Below the pieces are notes generated by a model that worked only from the letters and a program-made list of their open reading frames with translations, was not told the origin of the DNA and searched no databases. From a virus, in IMG/VR virus record IMGVR_UViG_3300042007_000202, positions 1-64,000 of that record: DNA of 64,000 nucleotides, one strand, 5' to 3'. Within the stretch, counting starts at the first letter, position 1, and each line of letters begins with the position of its first letter. Below, piece after piece: positions 47,977 through 56,400 of this stretch. The translations under genes were made by a program, and so were the position numbers.

Positions 47977-49824
47977 TCAGGAGCAGGTGGTGAGCTGGTG
48001 GCTTCCGGAGAGGCCGTTGGCGCAGAGCGGCACCGTGACGACGTAGGACTGGAGGCAGCGGGAGCAGACCTGCCAGCCTTCCTCGGTGAACAGGGCGGTG
48101 TAAACGTTCTGGATCAGCGAGGCGTGGTCGTAGACGCCGTCCAGGTTGATGACGTCGGCCTGGAGCTGGAAGAAGGTGCCCGCCGGGTAGAGCAGGAACT
48201 TGACCTGCTCGGGCCAGGCGGTGGGGATGTCGCCGCCGAAGTCGGTTGCGACGCCCGAGGAGAGGGCGTCCTGCCAGTCGTAGACGTACTGCGGGGAGAC
48301 GCCGACCGCGCGGAGGTAGCCGTCGATCATGGCGTCGGAGACGTTCCAGCGGTTGTCGATGCCGAGCTTCTTGCGCAGGTCGGACTTGAGGATGCCGCGC
48401 ATCCAGTACGGCGCCACCATCTCCAGCGTGGCGTTCTGCGACAGGCGCCAGTGGTAGCGCTGGTACTGGACCTGGAGCTCCAGGATGGACAGCAGGCTCT
48501 CGACCGCGCCGGGGCCGTGGCCGTCAGCGATGGGCGCTGCCGGGTTGGGGTCAGCGACGGCCGGGAAGGTGACGGCCGTGCTCATGGCCTCCATCTTGGC
48601 CAGCTTGCGGGCGTTCATCTTGTGGGCGTGGATGAGCAGCGAGCCCTGGATGAACTGCTCCACGCGCTCGGGCCAGCCGCGCTCCATCAGGATCGGCGTC
48701 CTGATGCACATGCCGCTCACGTCCATGCGGCACTCTTCGAACTCCGGCGGGCAGGGGACCTCGACGCAGGTCTTCTCGACTCCGGCGATGGCCTGGGTCT
48801 CGGTGAGGTAGAAGCCGGTGGAGCCCCAGATGGCGGACCAGTCGAAGTCGGCCGGGTAGCGGATGCCTCCCCGGCGGGCGGTGACGGAGGGCAGGTCGAT
48901 CATGCCCTCTTCGGTCATGCGGATGGGGCAGAGGTCGTAGAGCTGCTCGCTGGGGGCGCACCATCCGGCCGCCGCGACCAGGCTTCCGCCGGGCAGGCGG
49001 GACTCGTCGGTGGCGCGGGCGATGACCTCTTCGGCCTGGCTGTCGTCCTGGATGACGAACTCGCTGGAGACCTCGCGCTTGATGCGGGCGAGCCCGACGC
49101 GGGTGCGTTCGCCGTCGCGGCCGGAGTTGACGTTCCCCGTGATCATGGGGCCCATCCGGTTCTCCCACGCGCGGGCCACGTCGCCCAGGCCGTTCTCCAT
49201 GGTCTGGCCGGTGGAGAACTCGGGGACGTCGGCGGCGGCGATGAGGTTGTACCGGGCGAAGGGCTGGGGGCCGTCGCTCTCCTGCTGGGCGGGGACGGCG
49301 CCACGGCGGGTGCCGAGCGGGACGCGGGCGGTGTTCTTCACGTTGGCTGCCACCAGTTCTCGTGCCTGGGCTCCGGCTCCCTCCTCGGTGTCGTCGTCCG
49401 GGGTCTGCCCCGGCGGCTGGTCCTCGGGGGTGTCCTCGGCGTTGTCGTCTTCGGGGGTCGGCTCCGGGTCGGGGGCCGGTTCGCCGTCGCCTTCGCCGCC
49501 GTCGGTGGCCTCGGCTTCCGGCTGCTGGAGTCCGCGCAGGCGTTCTCCGATCTCGGCTGCGCGGGCGGAGCGCTCGTCCTGCTGGGCGGTGACCACTCCG
49601 ATGCCGTCGGCGATGCGGGCCAGCGTCTCCAGCTTCTGGAGGGTGTCTTCGCTGGCGGGTCCGGCGTCCTCGGGGGACAGCTCGTCGTAGAGCGCCAGGA
49701 CGGCCTGGCTCAGCTCCTGCGGGGTGACCTCGGGGTGCTCGGTGAGGTGCTGCTGGATGACTGCGGGCTGGTCCTCTGCGGGGACGTCTGCGAGCCGGTT
49801 GAGAAGATCGTTGATGAAGCTCAC
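47977..49824 (-). CDS. Major capsid protein with N-terminal scaffold-like region
   Basis: 615 aa, GTG at 49824 after GAAAGGGTGTG; the open frame to 49938 lacks a ribosome site. Residues about 1-170 are helical and then very acidic (Glu/Asp/Pro), like a delta domain removed in maturation. The rest follows actinophage major capsid proteins: FARYNLIAAADVPEFSTGQ, DSRLPGGSLVAAAGWCAPS, IRYPADFDWSAIWGSTG, RGWPERVEQFIQGSLLIHAH, MVAPYWMRGILKSDL. A late Cys-pair motif (CSRCLQSY) ends the protein. Confidence 0.9.
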   Translation of the reverse strand: MSFINDLLNRLADVPAEDQPAVIQQHLTEHPEVTPQELSQAVLALYDELSPEDAGPASEDTLQKLETLARIADGIGVVTAQQDERSARAAEIGERLRGLQQPEAEATDGGEGDGEPAPDPEPTPEDDNAEDTPEDQPPGQTPDDDTEEGAGAQARELVAANVKNTARVPLGTRRGAVPAQQESDGPQPFARYNLIAAADVPEFSTGQTMENGLGDVARAWENRMGPMITGNVNSGRDGERTRVGLARIKREVSSEFVIQDDSQAEEVIARATDESRLPGGSLVAAAGWCAPSEQLYDLCPIRMTEEGMIDLPSVTARRGGIRYPADFDWSAIWGSTGFYLTETQAIAGVEKTCVEVPCPPEFEECRMDVSGMCIRTPILMERGWPERVEQFIQGSLLIHAHKMNARKLAKMEAMSTAVTFPAVADPNPAAPIADGHGPGAVESLLSILELQVQYQRYHWRLSQNATLEMVAPYWMRGILKSDLRKKLGIDNRWNVSDAMIDGYLRAVGVSPQYVYDWQDALSSGVATDFGGDIPTAWPEQVKFLLYPAGTFFQLQADVINLDGVYDHASLIQNVYTALFTEEGWQVCSRCLQSYVVTVPLCANGLSGSHQLTTCS

Positions 49825-49936
49825 GGCGTGGGCACACCCTTTCGGGTATCTCGTTCCGTGCCCTCGGCCCATCAACCAGCAGAGCGTCCTACGTAGCGTA
49901 GCCGACTGCTCACGCTTCGTGCCCGAGCGGGCGTCC

Positions 49937-49948
49937 ATCCGCGCAGAT
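49937..49948. promoter_or_regulatory. 12-mer ATCCGCGCAGAT between divergent operons
   Basis: Lies just upstream of P9 and upstream of the capsid gene. Confidence 0.6.
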
Positions 49949-49961
49949 CAGGTGTCAGATG

Positions 49962-50010
49962 TGACACGAGATTTGCATGCGCGGTCGCACGGTGATAACT
50001 TGATGTCTCG
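49962..50010 (+). promoter_or_regulatory. Promoter-operator P9
   Basis: GTGACACGAGATTTGCA with TTTGCA (49972-49977), 18-bp spacer, TAACTT (49996-50001) and TTGATGTCTC right half. The best plus-strand example. Followed by a leader hairpin at 50014-50029. Confidence 0.78.
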
Positions 50011-50013
50011 CAA

Positions 50014-50029
50014 GGGGGCTGCGGCCCCC
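50014..50029 (+). promoter_or_regulatory. 5' leader hairpin after P9
   Basis: GGGGGC-tgcg-GCCCCC, then CACCACCACC and GGAGGAGCCAGCCATG; the same layout as after P1 and P7. Confidence 0.6.
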
Positions 50030-50056
50030 ACCACCACCGACCCGGAGGAGCCAGCC

Positions 50057-50479
50057 ATGGCCAGCCCGATCGCCTCATGGAACGTCACCTACACCGACGC
50101 CGAAGGCAAGCGCCACCGCATCACCGGCCTGCCCGACTGGGACACCGCCCGGGAGGAGGCCGCCCGGCTGCGCGCCACCGGCGCCCGATGGGTCAAGACC
50201 CACCCCCACTTCGCCACCCTCCAGGACACCATCGCCTACGCCAGCCGGAACCTGATCCCCAAGGCCGAGGCGGAGCCGCTGTTCATCACCGAACTGGACG
50301 GCCCCACCTTCGCGTCGGCGGAGGAGCTGGACGACTACCGCTGGCGCAACGCCTCCGACGACCGCTCCGACTACGACGCGGAGATGGCGTACGAGCGCCA
50401 CCTGGAGACCAACGACCAGTACCGGTGGGAGCACGAGCAGGACGAACTCCGCGCCGCCGCCTTCGGCTACGGCTTCTGA
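50057..50479 (+). CDS. Hypothetical protein, 140 aa
   Basis: ATG after GGAGGAG. N-terminal beta segments (SPIASWNVTYTDAEGKRHR) and an acidic helical C-terminus rich in Tyr/Glu/Arg. First gene behind P9. No family recognised. Confidence 0.8.
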   Translation: MASPIASWNVTYTDAEGKRHRITGLPDWDTAREEAARLRATGARWVKTHPHFATLQDTIAYASRNLIPKAEAEPLFITELDGPTFASAEELDDYRWRNASDDRSDYDAEMAYERHLETNDQYRWEHEQDELRAAAFGYGF

Positions 50480-50489
50480 CCCACCCCCG

Positions 50490-50511
50490 GGGGCGGCCAC
50501 CCGGCCGCCCC
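50490..50511. repeat. GC hairpin
   Basis: GGGGCGGCC-ACCC-GGCCGCCCC-like stem between two plus genes, a divergent member of the GC family. Confidence 0.5.
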
Positions 50512-50518
50512 TCCCCGT

Positions 50519-50530
50519 CCGCGCAGATAG
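50519..50530 (+). promoter_or_regulatory. 12-mer variant GTCCGCGCAGAT
   Basis: One mismatch at the first base; 10 bp before the ATG at 50541. Confidence 0.55.
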
Positions 50531-50540
50531 AGAGGCCGCC

Positions 50541-50951
50541 ATGCCCCAGCGGCGCACCCCCGCGCCCCCGTCCACCCGCCCGCTCCGCACCGACGACGAA
50601 CTCCACATCCTGGCCCTGGGTGCTCTGGCCGAACGCCACGGCGCCGGGCCCGACGAGGCCCTGGCCCAGCAGTACGCCACCGAGTACGACGAGATCATGC
50701 GCGCCTTCCGGGGCGCCCGCCGCCAGCGCATGGCGCACCTGTACCCGAACGTCGCCGCGCAGCACCTGGACGGCCAGGTGCTCACCGTGCTCAAAGACGA
50801 CCTGGACGGCGAGAGCACGGCGGACCTGGTCATCACGCTGGTCCATCACCTGGAGATGCTGACCAAGAGCACCACCTACGACGACGGACACGCCTTCAAG
50901 GTGGCCGCTCTCTGGCGCGAGCTGGCCTTCCGGGGCATCACCCTCACCTGA
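50541..50951 (+). CDS. Hypothetical protein, 136 aa
   Basis: ATG after AGAGAGGCC. Helical, with DDELHILALGALAERHGAG and a C-terminal helix. Its stop is fused to a consensus 12-mer. No family recognised. Confidence 0.79.
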   Translation: MPQRRTPAPPSTRPLRTDDELHILALGALAERHGAGPDEALAQQYATEYDEIMRAFRGARRQRMAHLYPNVAAQHLDGQVLTVLKDDLDGESTADLVITLVHHLEMLTKSTTYDDGHAFKVAALWRELAFRGITLT

Positions 50952-50962
50952 TCCACGCAGAT
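50951..50962 (+). promoter_or_regulatory. Junction 12-mer ATCCACGCAGAT
   Basis: Exact copy, fused to the preceding stop and followed by AGGACA. Confidence 0.7.
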
Positions 50963-50976
50963 AGGACACACACCGC

Positions 50977-51477
50977 ATGAGTAACGCAACCTTCCGGCTC
51001 GTCTCCGAGCTGCCCGAGGTGGACAACCCCCTCATCAGCAAGCCGGACCACATCGTCAACCCGTTCGCCGGGCAGGCGCGCAACCCCGGCCACCGCTTCA
51101 CGCTCCTGCGGGGCGAGGCGCGCTGGGCGTGGGCGCACGTGCTGCGCGCCGTGGGCGGCTGGACCGTGATCTCCGCTGGCGTCCTGTCCACGTCGGTTTT
51201 CCCGACCGCCGACGAGGCCGGGGAGTACCTGGTCCGCCAGTTCCTGGGCGCCAACGGCGACGGCTACGACCACCTCTCCCACGAGGCGTACGCCCAGCGG
51301 GGGCGCATCGCCCACATCCGGGACGAGGCCGAGCCCCACACCACGTACTGCGGGGAGGCCGCTACCACCCCGGCGGTGTTCGACCTGGGCGAGCCCAACC
51401 ACGTGGAGCAGCACTGCATCAAGTGCGACCGGTCCTACCGCGCCACGCACTACGGCCGGATGGCGGTGACCCACTGA
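50977..51477 (+). CDS. Hypothetical protein with zinc-like end, 166 aa
   Basis: ATG at 50977. The C-terminal part has YCGEA and HCIKCDRSYRATHYG, a possible zinc site. It overlaps the next start by one base (TGATG). No family recognised. Confidence 0.79.
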   Translation: MSNATFRLVSELPEVDNPLISKPDHIVNPFAGQARNPGHRFTLLRGEARWAWAHVLRAVGGWTVISAGVLSTSVFPTADEAGEYLVRQFLGANGDGYDHLSHEAYAQRGRIAHIRDEAEPHTTYCGEAATTPAVFDLGEPNHVEQHCIKCDRSYRATHYGRMAVTH

Positions 51478-51683
51478 TGGCGCTCGGCAAGCCCGAGGGG
51501 TGGGCGTGCGCGCACAACCCCTGGCACGCGTACGCCCCGGCCAGCCCGACCCGGTGCCGCCACTGCGGCGAGGAGCGCTCAGCGGCCGACGCCTTGGTGT
51601 CGCTGGTGGCCGGGTGGGAGGGCTGGTCGGAGCAGATGGCGCGGGACCTGGTGGAGCTGCACGCCGAGCAGGTGAAGGCGTGA
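51477..51683 (+). CDS. Small zinc-like protein, 68 aa
   Basis: ATG overlaps the previous stop. CAHNPWH near residue 10 and CRHCGEE near 28 suggest a zinc knuckle; the rest is a helix. No family recognised. Confidence 0.74.
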   Translation: MALGKPEGWACAHNPWHAYAPASPTRCRHCGEERSAADALVSLVAGWEGWSEQMARDLVELHAEQVKA

Positions 51684-51700
51684 GGGGGCCGCGCGCCACC

Positions 51701-52015
51701 ATGAGCAACGACGGCGAGATGCGCGTCGATCTGAAGGTGGCGGTGCGCGCCAGCCGGGATGAGCTGGCGATCGTGCTGATCCGGGGGAAGGCGCCGTACC
51801 ACGTGGCCGGAGAAGACCGCGAGGAGCTGTCGGCCGCCGCCGCAGAAAGGGCGATCAAGCAATTCCTGTGCCAGTGGGGCACGGAGGTGGAGGGCTGGTC
51901 GGACCACATGGAGGAAGGCCAGCGGGATGAGTGGCTGGAGTGGGCGCGGCGCCAGGTGGACCGCGCCTACCCGGCCCTGGCCCCCGGCGGGAGCGACGGC
52001 CCGCCCGGCAGCTGA
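51701..52015 (+). CDS. Hypothetical protein, 104 aa
   Basis: ATG at 51701 preceded by GAGGGGG. A GTG at 51680 would overlap the previous stop and is a second choice. A beta-alpha layout with Trp-rich helices. Last gene of this plus-strand operon. Confidence 0.76.
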   Translation: MSNDGEMRVDLKVAVRASRDELAIVLIRGKAPYHVAGEDREELSAAAAERAIKQFLCQWGTEVEGWSDHMEEGQRDEWLEWARRQVDRAYPALAPGGSDGPPGS

Positions 52016-52027
52016 GCCGCCCGCGAC

Positions 52028-52075
52028 GCGCGAAGGCGCCCCCGGGTGCCAACGGGGCCGGGGGCGCCTTCGCGC
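52028..52075. terminator. Strong bidirectional terminator
   Basis: Perfect 18-bp arms GCGCGAAGGCGCCCCCGG / CCGGGGGCGCCTTCGCGC with a 12-base loop, between convergent plus and minus genes. Confidence 0.78.
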
Positions 52076-52121
52076 GCATGGAACACACAAACGGCCACTT
52101 CGAGGAGAAGCGGCCCTCACT

Positions 52122-52325
52122 CTAGCGGCCGTACATGGCGTCGCGGGCGAACCACACCAGGGCGCCCGGCCACACGGCCACCATGACTCCCCACAGGGCC
52201 CAGCGCTTGCGCTGGGTAAGGTCCCGGCCGCCGGTCTCCTGGAAACCAGCGGCGAGCCAGCGGGGGGAGGGCCCGAGCGCCGCCATGAGGACGGCGCCGG
52301 TGAGCCAGATCCAGAAGGCGGTCAT
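52122..52325 (-). CDS. Two-span membrane protein, 67 aa
   Basis: ATG at 52325 overlapping the previous stop. Hydrophobic segments at about 3-20 and 43-60, separated by a basic loop. Function unknown. Confidence 0.74.
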   Translation of the reverse strand: MTAFWIWLTGAVLMAALGPSPRWLAAGFQETGGRDLTQRKRWALWGVMVAVWPGALVWFARDAMYGR

Positions 52326-52525
52326 GCGATCGGCAGTCCGGTGCGGTGGTCGATCTTCTGGTAGGTGGAGCCCGGGTTGGCCTGCTGTGCCTTCTTGGCG
52401 GCGGGCTCTTCCCAGTAGTCGACGGTGGCCCCGTTGGTGTGGGTGAGGCGCCACACGGCGGCGGTGCCGCCTGCCATCACCGTGGACGCGACCGCGCCCC
52501 GGCGGCCTCCGCAGTTGCAACCCAT
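52322..52525 (-). CDS. Small MGCNCGG-type protein, 67 aa
   Basis: ATG at 52525 after GAGGAACAG. Begins MGCNCGGRRG and has TYQKIDHRTGLPIA at the end; short proteins with this N-terminus are common in actinophages near capsid genes. Function unknown. Confidence 0.78.
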   Translation of the reverse strand: MGCNCGGRRGAVASTVMAGGTAAVWRLTHTNGATVDYWEEPAAKKAQQANPGSTYQKIDHRTGLPIA

Positions 52526-52679
52526 CTGTTCCTCCTCCACCGGCCCGCGCCGGACGCTAACGTTGTGTGTGCAACCGGGCACGGAACGAGACGGCGAGAA
52601 GGCGTCCTGTGCGCGGCCTGTCGGGGGGTCCCCCGGGCGTCGCACTGGGCGTCGTGCGAGCAAGCCGGGGGACCACCTG

Positions 52680-52691
52680 ATCCGCGTGGAT
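52680..52691 (-). promoter_or_regulatory. Junction 12-mer within CCTGATCCGCGTGGATCAGG
   Basis: A 20-bp near-palindrome; on the minus strand ATCCACGCGGAT is fused to the stop at 52691. Confidence 0.65.
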
Positions 52692-53194
52692 CAGGCAGGG
52701 TCGAGCCACTTCACCCGCGTTCGCCCCTCGTGGCCGTTGATGGCCATGGCCTCTTCGATGGACGGCCACTCCACGATGGAGCGGACTTCGCCCAGCCACA
52801 TGAGCACCACCCCGCCGTGGGGGAAGACGGCGCCCTCCACGGCGATGCCCGGCCCGCTGGTGCCGGTCTCGTCCTCGCGGCGGTCGTAGATGAACCGGCG
52901 GGGGGCGACCTCGTAGTCCAGCGGCTCACCGATGCTGGTCGCGCACCACCGCAGCTTCCCCCGGCCCCACCAGTCCTCCATCAGGGCGGCCATGTTGGCG
53001 TACCGCTGGCAGGTCTGGCCGGACTGCGACATGACGACGATGCGCCCGTCGGAGAACACCGCGCCGGAGGCGATGGGGACCTGGTTGCGGTCCAGCATCA
53101 CGAAGGTGCGCAGGTTGCCCTCGTAGGTGGCGGGGATGAGGTGCCCCTTGTTGATCTCGGCCGGGATGACCTCATCCTCAGTGTCGACTGGCAT
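52691..53194 (-). CDS. Hypothetical protein, 167 aa
   Basis: ATG at 53194 after GGGAGAAATGC. Beta-rich (FVMLDRNQVPIASGAVFSDG, GRIVVMSQSGQTC). Might be a capsid accessory or an enzyme; no family recognised. Confidence 0.78.
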   Translation of the reverse strand: MPVDTEDEVIPAEINKGHLIPATYEGNLRTFVMLDRNQVPIASGAVFSDGRIVVMSQSGQTCQRYANMAALMEDWWGRGKLRWCATSIGEPLDYEVAPRRFIYDRREDETGTSGPGIAVEGAVFPHGGVVLMWLGEVRSIVEWPSIEEAMAINGHEGRTRVKWLDPA

Positions 53195-53220
53195 GCATTT
53201 CTCCCACGGTTGTGTGCTGG

Positions 53221-53427
53221 TCACTCGTCCGGGAAGCCGCAGGCTTCGAGGAACTTGGAGCGGTTGAAGCCGTAGCCGCCCCGGTACTGGCGGGCGCAGG
53301 CGGAGGCCAACTGGCGGGCCGCCACGCCGAGGACGGCCAGGGCCGCCCCGTTGTCCTCGGCGACCCACCGCTTCGTGTCGGCCACCGCGTTGGCGATGGC
53401 CCAGAAGTCCTTCTTGCTCATGGCCAT
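53221..53427 (-). CDS. Small helical protein, 68 aa
   Basis: ATG at 53427 or 53421. KKDFWAIANAVADTKRWV and FNRSKFLEACGF; similar short proteins occur in many Streptomyces phages. Function unknown. It lies 4 bp after the head protease gene. Confidence 0.76.
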   Translation of the reverse strand: MAMSKKDFWAIANAVADTKRWVAEDNGAALAVLGVAARQLASACARQYRGGYGFNRSKFLEACGFPDE

Positions 53428-53431
53428 GGCG

Positions 53432-56400
53432 TCAGCTCGCGCGCGCGGCGGCCTTCATCGCCTCCCACTTCTGGATGGCCGCACAGGCTTCGGCCTTGCT
53501 GCCGGGGTTGACCTGCTGGATGCCGGGCCAGTTCAGGTCGCCGGAGGCGCACATCTTCTTCGCGGCGTTGACCCCGGTGGCGATGGCCCGGCTGGTGTCC
53601 ATGCCCTTGCTCTTGAGGTGGTCAGCGATCCGCTTGATGTACGGCGGCAGCCCGCCTTGCTGGTCGACCCAGTTCTTCGCCAGGGCGATGTCCTGGTTGC
53701 TCGGGGTGGGCAGGCCGCCGAACCCGGCCAGGGGCATGGGCACTTCGGTCTTGCGCTGGGGCTGGAGGCCGCTGATGCGCTTCCTGGCGAGGGCTGTGCG
53801 GCGGGCCAGGTCGGTGGCGCGGCGCTGGCTGGCGGTCTCCCTGAAGGCGGCCATGCGCTCTTCCAGGGAAGCGGCGCGCTGGCGGCGGGCGGCGCGGCCT
53901 TCCAGCTCATCCGCGACGGCCGCCGCCAGGTGCACCGGCTCCGCCTGGCGCAGCTCGAACGCCTGGAGGCCGCTGGCCTGGGCGGCGGGCTGGCTGTCGG
54001 GGGCGGAGGGCGGGGTGGCCTCTTCCTCCTTGGGCCAGAACCCGGCCGCGACGAGGGAGAAGAACGAGCCGTCGGGGCCGGTCTTCTTCGCGGCGAGGGG
54101 GAAGCCGGGGCTGTTGACCGCCAGCGCGGCGATCAGCTCGGCGCCGCCCCGGACCTCGCGCCAGTCCCCGGAGAACGAGGCGAGGGAGAGGCGGAGGCGG
54201 TCTTCCTGGCTGACGAAGGGGAGCACTGCCCCGGCGACCCAGATGCCGTGGGCGTCTTCACCGACGCGGACCACGGCGGCCTGGGTGCCGGTGTGGTCGT
54301 AGTGGGACATGGCGCCGGTCGCGCTGGCTGTCAGCTTGGCGTGGCCGGTGTTCATGGTGATCAGGCCGCAGCGGACCGTGCCTGTGCTGGTGCGGACGGG
54401 GCGCAGGTTGTAGTAGGCGTAGCCGGAGGCGGAGTGCGGCGGGGGGACGCAGCGGTCCTTGAAGCCGACGTGGCAGGAGCCCCAGGCGGCGAGGTAGCCG
54501 GATACCTGCCCGGTCTCTACATCCACGCGGATGGAGTGGGCGCCGGAGCTGCCGTCGGGCTGCTCGAACCACTCGCCGGGCGGGGTCCAGCCGGGGGCGA
54601 AGGTCTCTGTGGTGGCGGAGGCGGTGATGGCGACGGCCTGGCACGGCTCGCATCCGGCCGGAGGCTCGGACGCCTCGGCCTCCTGCACGATGGACTCGGC
54701 CTCGTCCACCACGGCGGCGGCGGCCTCGGTCTCCGGCGCCCCGGCTGCTGTGATCTTGTCCCACGGGGTGGCCTTGACCTCCTCGCGCAGGGCGCCCATG
54801 TCCGCCAGTCCGGCCGGGTCCCACCACGCGACGACCTCAATACTGTCGCCGTCGGGGTCGTCCGGGTTCAGGACGGTGCGGTCGTCGGGGTCGGGGTTGA
54901 TGCCGACGCCGCTCTCCTCCGGCACCAGCAGCAGGAAGCCCTGGTACACGCCGTTGTCGCTGGTCCAGGTGTCCACGATCTCGCCCTGGCCGCGCATGTC
55001 GCAGCCGGTCTCCTCGCAGAACTCCCGGAAGGCGGCGTCCTCGGCGGTCTCGCCCTCCTCGATGCCGCCGCCCGGCCACTCCCACATGCCGGAGGCGGGG
55101 TCTTCGTCGTCCAGGGCGCGCTGGATCAGCAGCACGCGGCCGGTGTCCTGTGCCTTGACCGCCAGCCCGGCGTGCGTGGGGGTGGATGCCGGGCTGGCGG
55201 GGTCTTCGTCCTCCGCGAGACGCGTGACGCCCATCTGCGCGGATGGGGTGACGTCGTCGGGGGTGGAGGGGCGGGCGCCGGGGGCGTCGCAGGGGGCGGG
55301 CTCCCATCCGGTGCCGTCCTCGGTCGGCGCGACGCACTCCCCCGTCACGACAGGGGTTTCAGGGTCAAGCTCTTCAGCGGCCTGCTCGTCGTCTGCGGCG
55401 ATGTCCTGGGGGACATCCCCCGCCTCGGCCTCCTCGTCATCCTCAGTGGCCGTCTGGGAGTCCTCAGCCGGTACCGCCTCTTCCTCCGGCTCCACGGGTG
55501 CTTCGCCCTGGGCCTGTTCCGGCTCGAACGGGCCGTCGCCGGTGGGGTTCGCCGGGACCGCTTCGGGGTCTTCGCAGTCAGCCGCCATCCACGCGCCGAT
55601 CTCGTCCTGCTTCACGCAGCCCCAGGCCGGGTCGTAGCCCACGATCTCCGAGAACGCCGCAGCGGTGAGGGCCTGGCCGTCCGCGTCCGCGAGAGCGATG
55701 GCCGCGTTGGGGAAGGCCGGGTGGGCCAGGAGGGTGGCGCCCATAATGCGCCAGCCGTCGTAGACGTCGCCGACCATGAGGGAGCGGTCGTTGGGGTCGC
55801 CGTCCGGCACGATGGTGCCGTCTTCCCTGAGGAGCACCTGGTGGGCGCTGGCGTCGTCCACGTCCAGACTGACGAAGCGGACGAAGCCCAGGCCGACCTT
55901 GCGGGCCAGGTCGCGCCCGACCGGGTCCTCCATGTCGAAGCGGCCCTCGCCCCACACCTGGCTCCCTTCGGTCCAGATGCGGTCGATGACGCCGACGCCG
56001 AGTTCGGAGCCGTCGTGGCCCTTGGCCAGGGTGCCCTGGACGAGGAGCGGCAGCGGAAGGGGGCGGGAGCGGACGCCGCCCTCGGGGGTGGCGAGCATTC
56101 GCTGATCCGCGGACCACTCGTCCATGAAGCCCAGGACGCCGCGCCACCGGCCGCTGGGCTCCACGGTCACGGGTCCTGTCTCGGTGACGGTGGGCGTGGT
56201 CATGGACTCCTCCTGTGGTGCTGAGGCGGCGGTGAGGGCGGGGTCCCCGGCGGGGCCGTAGCGGGCGGAGCAGCGGCAGTTGATGACTTCGCCTGCGGGG
56301 CCGAGGGGGTCGCCGGGGAACTGGAGGCGGTGGCCGCCGATCTCGAACGGCTCGGTCAGGGGGCGGACTTGGCCGTCGGCGTTGAGGTGGGTCTCGCGTA

